From Cyclobacteriaceae bacterium (GTDB lineage Bacteria; Bacteroidota; Bacteroidia; Cytophagales; Cyclobacteriaceae), in contig JALOMN010000141.1 in NCBI GenBank assembly GCA_025455445.1, forward strand, positions 1 through 5,513: a DNA stretch of 5,513 nt, written 5' to 3'. Shown one piece after another: positions 1 through 5,513 of the stretch. The translations under genes were made by a program, and so were the position numbers. Position 1 is the stretch's first letter. Every line of letters begins with the position of its first letter. The notes under the pieces are model-generated. The model ran no database searches and had not been told where the DNA came from. It worked only from the letters and a program-made list of their open reading frames with translations.

Positions 1-963
1 AAGTTACCACTCAGTACCACTTTTGTAACATTTATGGTGGCCATGGGTAGTTCATTTGCCGATCAAGCCTGGGGGCGTGAAAGCGCTGTATATAGAGTAG
101 CTGGTGTAATTAATGTGATTGCAGGTTGGCTGATAACTGCCGCGGTGGCATTTTTAACCAGTGGAGTTTTTGCAATGATATTATTCTATACCGGAACAGT
201 CGGACCTATTGTACTCACTGCGCTGGCAGCATTCTTATTAATACGAAGTCACCTCGCTTTCAATAAAAAAACAAAAGAAGAAAAAGATGATAATCGTTTA
301 CTCGAAATTAAACACTTTAACGTACAGGTAGCGCTCAGTGAAAGCAAGCTCAATACAACCAAAACACTTAAAACCATACAATCAGCAATCTCACTAAGTA
401 TAAATGCATTGCTTAATGAAAATCCCGCTGCCGTTCGCAAATCGCTTGTTGAGATACAAAAATTAAAACTGCAAAATGAGAAGTTTAATTCTAAAGTAAT
501 CAAACTGGTGGGCAAGATGGAAAAAGGAAATCTGAGCACCGGTCGATTATACATTCTTGTTTTTGACATGATGCAGGACCTATATCAAAGTGTGCAACTC
601 ATTAATGAAATTATAACCACTCATATTAGTAATCATCACAATACGCCTAAGAAAAAATATGCTGAGTTATTATCTGAGCTCGATAAAGGCTTAAGAGAGT
701 ATATGGATATGGTGGAACTTCGCATTGAAACCGGCAAGAGTAACATTATTGAAATAAAAGACCGGAATGAAAAACTGATGACTACCATTAACAAGTCGTT
801 GGACAACCTGGTTAACGATATTCAAAAAGATGACATCGGAAATCGCATGGGATTGTTGCTAACCAGACTGTTGTTAGAATTAAAGGATATTGTTACCAGT
901 GTGGATCGTTTGCATGAAATCTATCAGAACCACGATATCCTTTCTGCTACTGATAAAAAATAA
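1..963 (+). CDS. Inorganic phosphate transporter, PiT (PHO4) family, C-terminal part with cytoplasmic helical extension (5' end outside window)
   Basis: The frame is open from base 1 to the TAA at 961-963, so 320 C-terminal residues are visible. An ATG at 34 exists but is internal: the residues before it (LPLSTTFVTFMVAMGSS) already match the conserved PiT C-terminal signature, followed by ADQAWGRESAVYRVAGV. Two hydrophobic segments follow, at about residues 33-60 and 62-82, the last membrane helices. From about residue 84 to the end (roughly 235 residues) the protein is hydrophilic, rich in K, E, L and I, and apparently all-helical or coiled-coil. It resembles the PhoU-like/DUF47 extensions seen in Bacteroidota PiT proteins. 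Family role: inner-membrane, cation-coupled uptake of inorganic phosphate or metal-phosphate. The extension is probably cytoplasmic and may regulate transport (inference). The SET gene follows after 14 bp, suggesting co-transcription. Family assignment is confident; the ion coupling and the extension's function are not. Confidence 0.9.
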   Translation, partial: KLPLSTTFVTFMVAMGSSFADQAWGRESAVYRVAGVINVIAGWLITAAVAFLTSGVFAMILFYTGTVGPIVLTALAAFLLIRSHLAFNKKTKEEKDDNRLLEIKHFNVQVALSESKLNTTKTLKTIQSAISLSINALLNENPAAVRKSLVEIQKLKLQNEKFNSKVIKLVGKMEKGNLSTGRLYILVFDMMQDLYQSVQLINEIITTHISNHHNTPKKKYAELLSELDKGLREYMDMVELRIETGKSNIIEIKDRNEKLMTTINKSLDNLVNDIQKDDIGNRMGLLLTRLLLELKDIVTSVDRLHEIYQNHDILSATDKK

Positions 964-977
964 CTCAACTTCAATTC

Positions 978-1430
978 GTGGCTTTTCTGGAAAAATACCT
1001 TCGGGTTAAAAAATCTTTATTGCCAGGTGCAGGAAAGGGTTTATTCACTAAAACTGACATTGTAAAAGGAACACGCATTGTAGAATACAAGGGCAAAAAA
1101 CGAAAGTGGGTGGATGCAAAGCATGAAGATGGTTATAACGGTTATCTCATGCGGGTTACCCGCTCGGTAGTAATAGATGCATTGCCTGCCACTGATGCTT
1201 TTGGCCGTTATGCCAATGATGCACGCGGTTTAACGCGTGTGGAAACGCTAAAAAACAATGCAGAATATATCAGTGAAGGCACACGGTGTTACATTGATGC
1301 CACCAGAAACATCAAAGCGGGAGAAGAAATTTTTGTTTCCTATGGAAGGGAATACTGGACGTTGATACGAAAGATTTTCCGAAAAAATCGAAAAGGAAAT
1401 AATAATCAGGTACGCTCACTTATTTTCTAA
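978..1430 (+). CDS. Small SET-domain protein, putative protein-lysine methyltransferase
   Basis: This 150-residue protein is almost entirely a SET domain. The N-terminal SET motif GAGKGLF is at 17-23, with EYKG at 36-39. FGRYANDARG at 75-84 stands where eukaryotic SET proteins have RFxNHS, and IDATRNIKAGEEIFVSYG at 106-123 corresponds to the GEEL-x-x-DYG core, with Tyr122 at the catalytic tyrosine position. No post-SET cysteine cluster is present; the tail from about 131 is short and basic (KIFRKNRKG). Known family activity is S-adenosylmethionine-dependent lysine methylation; the substrate here is unknown. The start is GTG at 978: the frame is closed by a TGA at 951-953, no ATG or TTG lies between, and the next ATG (codon 58) would delete the first SET motifs. 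It lies 14 bp after the phosphate transporter, so it is probably co-transcribed. Its last 11 bp overlap the convergent DUF952 gene. Confidence 0.85.
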   Translation: MAFLEKYLRVKKSLLPGAGKGLFTKTDIVKGTRIVEYKGKKRKWVDAKHEDGYNGYLMRVTRSVVIDALPATDAFGRYANDARGLTRVETLKNNAEYISEGTRCYIDATRNIKAGEEIFVSYGREYWTLIRKIFRKNRKGNNNQVRSLIF

Positions 1431-1710
1431 TCACCTTAATAATCGCTTCTTTATTTATAGTTCCATACACATGTGGAAACAATTCCTTGTTGGTTGCTTC
1501 TTCATATTTCAGAGGTGACGAAAGTTTATTTTCATCAATATGAAGAATAATAAGGTTTTGAACTCCTTTGTAATAACGTTCTATTACTCCTGCCAGCTGA
1601 GATTCAGTGCTACAATGAATAAAACCTTCTTGTGCAAATGCGTTTGGCGAATAGGTTGGCAAATTCCGGTGAGCCAACCATTCTTCTGATGTTGCGATGT
1701 GATAAATCAT
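1420..1710 (-). CDS. DUF952 family protein
   Basis: This 96-residue protein carries the hallmarks of the DUF952 family: an N-terminal MIYHIATSEEW (1-11), the conserved EGFIHCS block at 28-34, a central hydrophobic strand LIILHID (53-59), and ELFPHVYG at 76-83. Full length is typical for this family of about 100 residues. There is no signal peptide or membrane segment, so it is probably cytosolic. The biochemical function is unknown; the conserved His and Cys of the FIHCS motif and the His of FPHVYG look like a possible active or binding site (inference). It starts 2 bp after the stop of the class V aminotransferase-fold gene on the same strand, so it is very likely the second gene of that transcript and translated by coupling or re-initiation. 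Its 3' end overlaps the end of the SET gene on the other strand by 11 bp. Confidence 0.85.
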   Translation of the reverse strand: MIYHIATSEEWLAHRNLPTYSPNAFAQEGFIHCSTESQLAGVIERYYKGVQNLIILHIDENKLSSPLKYEEATNKELFPHVYGTINKEAIIKVIRK

Positions 1711-1712
1711 AT

Positions 1713-2996
1713 TCAGGATGCCAGTTGTTTTACTATACTCAAGGCTTTATCAATTTCTTCTGGACTATTAAAAATGTGTGTGCAATGGCGCACTCCAAAC
1801 ACATCACCCGAAGCGCGCGGGCGCATGCGGGCCTTTTCCCAAAAAGCATCCTGCAATTGAGTGCCCGTATAGCCCTGAATGTTATACACTGTAATACCGG
1901 CACACATGGCATTATCTTCAGGTGAAAAGATTTTCACTTTGTTGATAGTACGCAAGCCTTCGCGCAGTCTATCACCCAAAAACCTGATGCGCTCATACAC
2001 CCTGTCGGGACCAATCTGAAAATGAAAATCAAGGGCTGCATCCAATCCTTCAATCATTGAATAATTTCCGGTGCCACGTTGCGTAAACCGAAATCCTTCA
2101 TCGTCATGGTTATCCCAGCGATAGCTCGCTACAGTAGTCCAGATATCTTTAATGTATTCAGGTTTTACAAACATATACCCCGTTCCGGCAGGTGCCCCTA
2201 TCCATTTATGAAAACAACCTACGTAGGCATCGCAATCTATATCCTTCAGGTCAACCTTAATGTGTCCTGTTGTTTGTGCACCATCCAGCACTGTGAAAAT
2301 GTTGCGCTTCTTTGCTTCTGCGCAAATCTCCTTTACAGGAAGTATTGCACCGCTTCCGGAAATAATATGGGATAACATCAGCACTCTTGTCTTTGAGGTA
2401 AATGACTTTACAAACAGATCAATTACCTCCTCTTTGCTCTTTATTGGTTTGGGTATGTCTACTATTTTAACCACTGCACCATCGCGCTGCTCGCGTACTT
2501 TCCAGGAAGATATTCCCCCGCCATGCTCCTGGTTGCTGGTAATAATTTCATCACCGGATTTTAATTCCATACCATGAGCAATGTAGCTCATTGAGTTAGT
2601 GGTGTTATCTGTAAGTGCAAGCTCTTTGGCATCACAATTCAACAGCTTAGCAACTTTATTGCGGATGAATAACAAATGCTGATAGCCGGTAATAAAGTTT
2701 TCAGAATTATCATCCTTATATGCCCAGTCGGCCACATGGGTGGCAAGGTAATTCATGTGCTTGGTTACCCGCTCCACTACCACACGAGGCATCGCACCAA
2801 TGGTGCCCGGATTAAAAAATACCTGCTCCTTAGAAAGCATGTATTGATCGCGCACACCTTTCCAATAGGCAGGATCATTTACGGGTGGTAAACCTGGTTT
2901 GTGAGTAAGACTTTCCGCCACAGATGCCTGCGGCAAGGTGGATAATGACAGGGCTGTTAATCCTAATGACTTGATAGCTTTTCTGCGTGATATCAT
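1713..2996 (-). CDS. Class V aminotransferase-fold PLP enzyme with Tat signal peptide (isopenicillin-N epimerase-like)
   Basis: This 427-residue, fold-type I PLP enzyme has a predicted Tat signal. SRRKAIK at 3-9 approximates the S-R-R-x-F-L-K motif, followed by a hydrophobic stretch (about 10-23) and a possible cleavage site after Ala27 (SVA|ES). The mature part has FFNPGTIGAMP (60-70), a cofactor-binding TDNTTNSM segment (129-136), NQEHGGG (155-161), the PLP-ring aspartate in LDGAQTTGH (237-245, Asp238), and the Schiff-base lysine in CFHKWIGAPAGTG (Lys264). The C-terminal GVRHCTHIFNSPEEID (401-416) is typical of the isopenicillin-N epimerase-like subgroup. The exact reaction cannot be told from sequence: epimerase, lyase or transaminase are all possible, with an amino acid or peptide-like substrate. 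If the signal works, the folded, PLP-loaded enzyme acts in the periplasm. ATG at 2996 is chosen because it retains the signal. It heads a transcript with DUF952. Confidence 0.88.
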   Translation of the reverse strand: MISRRKAIKSLGLTALSLSTLPQASVAESLTHKPGLPPVNDPAYWKGVRDQYMLSKEQVFFNPGTIGAMPRVVVERVTKHMNYLATHVADWAYKDDNSENFITGYQHLLFIRNKVAKLLNCDAKELALTDNTTNSMSYIAHGMELKSGDEIITSNQEHGGGISSWKVREQRDGAVVKIVDIPKPIKSKEEVIDLFVKSFTSKTRVLMLSHIISGSGAILPVKEICAEAKKRNIFTVLDGAQTTGHIKVDLKDIDCDAYVGCFHKWIGAPAGTGYMFVKPEYIKDIWTTVASYRWDNHDDEGFRFTQRGTGNYSMIEGLDAALDFHFQIGPDRVYERIRFLGDRLREGLRTINKVKIFSPEDNAMCAGITVYNIQGYTGTQLQDAFWEKARMRPRASGDVFGVRHCTHIFNSPEEIDKALSIVKQLAS

Positions 2997-3029
2997 GGCT
3001 AAAAAATTTCAATCGATTTCTAAAAGGTA

Positions 3030-3037
3030 CAAAATTT
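3030..3037 (-). promoter_or_regulatory. Weak candidate -7 box for the aminotransferase-DUF952 unit
   Basis: On the minus strand this reads AAATTTTG, a 7-of-8 match to the Bacteroidota -7 consensus TAnnTTTG. It lies 33 bp ahead of the minus-strand ATG at 2996, a reasonable leader length. I see no good TTTG-type -33 element at the usual spacing upstream, so the call rests on position and one box only. Confidence 0.2.
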
Positions 3038-3092
3038 TCAAGACAATGACGGATGTCATAGAATTTAGCGTGAATCATAAATTAAGCAGAAT

Positions 3093-3100
3093 TATTTTTG
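3093..3100 (+). promoter_or_regulatory. Candidate distal promoter -7 box for pta-ackA
   Basis: TATTTTTG is a perfect match to the Bacteroidota housekeeping -7 consensus TAnnTTTG. A start site about 7 bases downstream would give a leader of roughly 80 nt before pta, containing the 19-codon ORF at 3130 and beginning inside the inverted repeat at 3102-3120. No clear TTTG -33 element is present at 19-21 bp; the nearest similar word (TTTA, 3064-3067) is 25 bp away. A single degenerate box in AT-rich DNA can arise by chance. Confidence 0.35.
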
Positions 3101-3101
3101 T

Positions 3102-3120
3102 TGAGACACTTAAAATCTCA
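3102..3120 (+). repeat. Short inverted repeat at the putative pta transcription start
   Basis: TGAGA (3102-3106) and TCTCA (3116-3120) are perfect inverted copies separated by 9 bases. They sit directly after the TATTTTTG box, where a repressor site or a small 5' hairpin could act. The stem is only 5 bp and there is no T-tract after it, so it is not an intrinsic terminator. Confidence 0.25.
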
Positions 3121-3129
3121 GTCTTGATA

Positions 3130-3189
3130 ATGAAAAGCATAATCAAATCGATAGTTTTGTTAGGTTTAATAATCAGCAACTCGCTATGA
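3130..3189 (+). CDS. Possible 19-codon leader peptide overlapping the pta start
   Basis: The ORF starts at ATG 3130 and stops at TGA 3187-3189, giving a 19-residue peptide with two lysines near its start and then a hydrophobic run (IVLLGLIIS), resembling a truncated signal or membrane segment. Its stop overlaps the pta start as ATGA (3186-3189), the classical arrangement for translational coupling. It lies about 23 nt downstream of the start site expected from the TATTTTTG box. No Shine-Dalgarno is seen, as for every gene here. It has no recognised family, and such a short ORF could be chance; the precise overlap and position are the only support. The frame stays open upstream to an ATG at 2938, but that longer version would run through the divergent gene's start and is less likely. 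Confidence 0.3.
   Translation: MKSIIKSIVLLGLIISNSL
3152..3159 (+). promoter_or_regulatory. Candidate proximal promoter -7 box for pta-ackA
   Basis: TAGTTTTG is a second perfect TAnnTTTG match, located inside the 19-codon ORF. A start about 7 bases downstream would leave a leader of only about 20 nt and would omit the ORF start. CTTG at 3123-3126 is the nearest -33-like word, but at 25 bp it is further away than usual. Which of the two boxes is used, if either, cannot be decided from sequence. Confidence 0.3.
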
Positions 3190-5276
3190 CAAACGCAATC
3201 TATCTCACCACTACCGAACCTTTCTCAGGCAAATCGATAATCGCATTGGGTCTGATGAATATATTGGCTGGCAAAACTGAAAAACTCGCCTACTTCAAAC
3301 CCGTAATAAGCACACAACGCAACCAGGTGGATACGCATCTAGATATGATTGCAAAACATTTTCAGCTTGCTCTTCCTTATGAGCAGATGTATGCATTTAC
3401 ACGCGATGAAGTGGTGAAATATCAAAATGCTGGCAAAGAATCCTATGTAATCGATGTGATTATCGAAAAATTTAAAATGCTGCAGGAACGATATGATTTT
3501 GTAGTAGTGGAAGGTACTGACTTTATGGGCGGATCGTCAAACCTTGAATTTGACGGCAATATTTCTATCGCTAAAAATTTAGGATTGCCCGTTGTGCTGA
3601 TTGTGAAGGGCGAAGGAAAAACAACTAAAGACATTACAGACAATGCAGTCACCACAGCAAAAAGCTTTACAGACGAAGGTGTTCAGATCCTTACCATTGT
3701 AGCCAATAAAGTCGAAACTGAAAAAGCTGAGGAAATAAGATCACAACTCACCAAATCCATTTCTAAAGATATTATCATTACTATCATTCCTCAGAATAGG
3801 GATTTAGGTAATCCTACCATGAAAGAAATTTATGAATCGGTGGGTGGCAAGCTTCTGTTTGGTGAAAATCAACTTTCAAACCCTGTTGATAATTCAATTG
3901 TGGGGGCAATGCAATTACACAACTGCCTTACTCGCCTGGGTAAAAATACGTTGATTGTAACTCCGGGTGACCGTGGTGATATCATTATTGGTGCCCTGCA
4001 AGCAAACATTTCAAAGAACTATTCAAAGATTGCTGGCATTGTTCTAACGGGTGGCTTAGTGCCGGAACCTACAATCATGAAATTGATAGAAGGCTTAGAT
4101 ACGGTGGTTCCAATCATTTCGGTATCAACCGGAACTTTCAAAACGGTTAATAATGTGGCCAATACGCAATCGAGAATCTCACCCGATAACAAAGAAAAAA
4201 TCGCGCTTGCTATCAGCATGTTTGATAAGTATGTGGATACAAAAAGTGTAGAAAGAAAAATTGTCACTTTCCGCACGCAAAGCATTACGCCACGCATGTT
4301 TCAGTATCAGATTGTGAAGCGCGCGAAAGAACATAAGAAGCACATTGTGTTGCCGGAAGGTGATGACGATCGCATTTTAATGGCAGCCGATATGCTGGTA
4401 AAGCAAAATGTGGTGAATCTTACCATACTCGGTAACAAAGAAAATATTGAAGCAGCTGCGAAACGCCTAAACCTTTCGCTTGATTATGACAAGATTCAAA
4501 TCATTAATCCAGCTACTTCAGAAAAACTAGAGGAGTATGCAAAAACGCTTTTTGAATTGCGCAAGTCTAAAGGTATATCACTGGAGATGTCACGCGACCT
4601 GATGCACGATGTTTCGTATTTCGGAACCATGATGGTGTTTAAAGGCGAAGCAGACGGTATGGTGTCAGGCGCAGCGCATACAACACAACATACCATACGA
4701 CCAGCCTTGCAGTTTGTAAAAACCAAGCCAGGCATCAATACCGTGTCTTCCATATTCTTTATGTGTTTGCCAAATCGGGTTTCCGTATTTGGCGATTGTG
4801 CGGTAAATCCAAACCCCACCCCAGAGCAACTTGCCGACATTGCAATTTCATCAGCAGATACAAGTAAGATGTTTGGCATCGAACCGAAAGTAGCCATGTT
4901 GTCTTATTCTTCAGGCACTTCCGGTGAAGGTGAAGACGTGGACAAAGTGCGGCAGGCAACAGATATTGTAAAACAGAAGCGCCCTGATTTAAAAGTTGAA
5001 GGCCCGATTCAATATGATGCTGCAGTTGATCCATCAGTAGGTAAAAAGAAAATGCCTAATTCTGAAGTAGCCGGCCAGGCCAGCGTGCTAATCTTCCCTG
5101 ATTTGAACACCGGTAATAACACCTACAAAGCAGTGCAGCGCGAAACCGGTGCACTTGCTATCGGCCCGATGCTGCAGGGACTTAACAAACCTGTAAATGA
5201 TTTGAGCCGTGGTTGCACAGTAGATGACGTGTTTAATACTGTGGTAATTACTTCCATTCAGGCGCAACAACAATAA
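3186..5276 (+). CDS. pta: Phosphate acetyltransferase, long three-domain form
   Basis: This 696-residue enzyme converts acetyl-CoA + Pi to acetyl-phosphate + CoA in the cytosol and works with AckA. Domain order: an N-terminal BioD-like P-loop NTPase domain (about 1-210) with a degenerate Walker A, TEPFSGKS at 10-17, and VVVEGTDF at 106-113; a DRTGG domain (about 215-320) with TPGDRGDIIIGAL at 259-271; and the catalytic PTA_PTB domain (about 370-696). In the catalytic part, VLPEGDDDRIL (388-398), DGMVSGAAHTTQHTIRPALQ (490-509), SYSSGTSGEGEDVDKVRQAT (573-592) and FPDLNTGNNTYKAVQR (637-652) are all intact. DLSRGCTVDD (672-681) supplies Ser674, Arg675 and Asp681, equivalent to Ser309, Arg310 and Asp316 of the Methanosarcina thermophila enzyme. 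Length matches the long Pta class (about 700). The start at ATG 3186 leaves the full N-terminal strand and P-loop; the ATG overlaps the stop of the possible leader peptide. ackA follows after 16 bp, so the two form an operon. Confidence 0.97.
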   Translation: MTNAIYLTTTEPFSGKSIIALGLMNILAGKTEKLAYFKPVISTQRNQVDTHLDMIAKHFQLALPYEQMYAFTRDEVVKYQNAGKESYVIDVIIEKFKMLQERYDFVVVEGTDFMGGSSNLEFDGNISIAKNLGLPVVLIVKGEGKTTKDITDNAVTTAKSFTDEGVQILTIVANKVETEKAEEIRSQLTKSISKDIIITIIPQNRDLGNPTMKEIYESVGGKLLFGENQLSNPVDNSIVGAMQLHNCLTRLGKNTLIVTPGDRGDIIIGALQANISKNYSKIAGIVLTGGLVPEPTIMKLIEGLDTVVPIISVSTGTFKTVNNVANTQSRISPDNKEKIALAISMFDKYVDTKSVERKIVTFRTQSITPRMFQYQIVKRAKEHKKHIVLPEGDDDRILMAADMLVKQNVVNLTILGNKENIEAAAKRLNLSLDYDKIQIINPATSEKLEEYAKTLFELRKSKGISLEMSRDLMHDVSYFGTMMVFKGEADGMVSGAAHTTQHTIRPALQFVKTKPGINTVSSIFFMCLPNRVSVFGDCAVNPNPTPEQLADIAISSADTSKMFGIEPKVAMLSYSSGTSGEGEDVDKVRQATDIVKQKRPDLKVEGPIQYDAAVDPSVGKKKMPNSEVAGQASVLIFPDLNTGNNTYKAVQRETGALAIGPMLQGLNKPVNDLSRGCTVDDVFNTVVITSIQAQQQ

Positions 5277-5292
5277 ATTTGAATTTTATAAA

Positions 5293-5513
5293 ATGAATGT
5301 ATTCGTAATTAACTCAGGTAGCAGTTCAATAAAATATCAACTGATCAGCATGCCAGAAGCTGAGACCATTTGCTCAGGACTTATTGAGCGAATTGGTTTG
5401 GATGGTTCTTCTATTAATCATAAAACTTTTATTGAAGGCAAAGAGTCATCACGAAAAGTTCAGCTACCGATACCCGATCACACCACCGGCCTGAAAGAAG
5501 CAGCAAGGTTACT
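5293..5513 (+). CDS. ackA: Acetate kinase, N-terminal part (3' end outside window)
   Basis: The frame starts at ATG 5293 and stays open to the window edge, giving 73 complete codons. The N-terminus MNVFVINSGSSSIKYQL is the acetate/propionate kinase signature. Asn7, Ser10, Ser12 and Lys14 fall exactly where the Methanosarcina thermophila enzyme has its conserved phosphate and metal-binding residues. CSGLIERIGLDGS (about 27-39) is the next conserved block. The enzyme makes ATP and acetate from acetyl-phosphate and ADP, completing the pathway begun by pta 16 bp upstream. There is no terminator or promoter-like sequence in the AT-rich gap, supporting co-transcription. Only about a fifth of the usual length of about 400 residues is visible, so catalytic residues further on cannot be checked. 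Confidence 0.95.
   Translation, partial: MNVFVINSGSSSIKYQLISMPEAETICSGLIERIGLDGSSINHKTFIEGKESSRKVQLPIPDHTTGLKEAARL

Larger units (their letters stand above)
3011..3455 (+). repeat. Four scattered copies of AATCGAT around the pta promoter and 5' end
   Basis: The heptamer AATCGAT, whose core ATCGAT is palindromic, occurs at 3011-3017, 3146-3152, 3232-3238 and 3449-3455. I saw no other ATCGAT on reading the rest of the window. Two copies are in the divergent intergenic region, near the start of the aminotransferase gene and in the pta leader; two are inside pta. Spacings are irregular (135, 86 and 217 bp). They could be binding sites for a regulator or simply chance in AT-rich DNA; the evidence is weak. 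Confidence 0.2.

Noticed and set aside
34..963. Treating the first gene as a complete 309-residue protein starting at ATG 34
   Set aside because: The same frame is open to base 1 and the residues before the ATG match the conserved PiT C-terminal signature, so the gene is truncated by the window edge.
1373..1389. GATTTT-N5-AAAATC inverted repeat near the end of the SET gene as a terminator
   Set aside because: It lies inside coding sequence about 40 bp before the stop, is AT-only apart from its ends, and has no following T-tract.
1632..2577. Plus-strand ORFs antisense to the aminotransferase-fold gene
   Set aside because: No family resemblance, and they are fully overlapped by a gene with intact PLP motifs.
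1713..2996. Cysteine desulfurase (SufS/IscS-type) identity for the class V enzyme
   Set aside because: The SufS active-site block with R-x-G-H-H-C is absent. Cys405 lies only two residues after the arginine, in a segment typical of the isopenicillin-N epimerase-like subgroup, and there is a Tat signal.
2938..3189. An 83-codon plus-strand ORF across the aminotransferase start and intergenic region
   Set aside because: Its first part is antisense to the signal peptide of a confident gene, and the product matches no family I recognise. Only the last 19 codons are positioned in a meaningful way relative to pta.
4496..5034. Long minus-strand ORFs inside pta
   Set aside because: They are antisense to strongly conserved catalytic motifs of Pta, lack recognisable domains, and are explained by codon bias of the true gene.
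1..5513. A defence system, CRISPR array, prophage or insertion sequence
   Set aside because: No direct-repeat array, terminal inverted repeats, transposase, integrase, nuclease or toxin-antitoxin-like protein was found. A solitary SET protein and a DUF952 protein are not enough to claim such a system.

Overview
The window looks like chromosomal DNA of a member of the Bacteroidota. The supporting signs are an AT-leaning composition, no recognisable Shine-Dalgarno sequence ahead of any start, AT-rich leaders containing TAnnTTTG-type boxes, a PiT phosphate transporter with a long helical C-terminal extension, and a three-domain Pta immediately followed by ackA. No rRNA, tRNA, CRISPR array, insertion sequence or phage gene is visible. 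Gene density is high and nearly every base is coding.

Layout. Bases 1-963 (+) hold the 3' part of a PiT-family inorganic phosphate transporter whose start lies upstream of the window. After 14 bp comes a small SET-domain protein (978-1430, +, GTG start), probably in the same transcript. Its end overlaps by 11 bp the end of a convergent minus-strand pair. Reading that strand 5'->3', the pair is a Tat-signal-bearing class V aminotransferase-fold PLP enzyme (2996-1713), then 2 bp later a small DUF952 protein (1710-1420). A 189-bp divergent intergenic region (2997-3185) separates this pair from the plus-strand acetate operon: pta (3186-5276), a 16-bp gap, then the 5' part of ackA (5293 to the window end).

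How the genes work together. Pta and AckA form the classical overflow and energy-conserving route acetyl-CoA + Pi -> acetyl-phosphate + CoA, then acetyl-phosphate + ADP -> acetate + ATP. The phosphate transporter lies close by, but it is separated from pta-ackA by a convergent unit, so a functional link between the two is only a guess. The SET protein and the DUF952 protein have no assigned role.

The most interesting unexplained structure is in front of pta. A 19-codon ORF (3130-3189) encodes a short hydrophobic peptide and ends in an ATGA overlap with the pta start. Two TAnnTTTG boxes are placed so that one transcript would include this ORF and the other would skip it. Otherwise the window is ordinary core-metabolism and accessory chromosome; I did not find a convincing new defence or mobile system.
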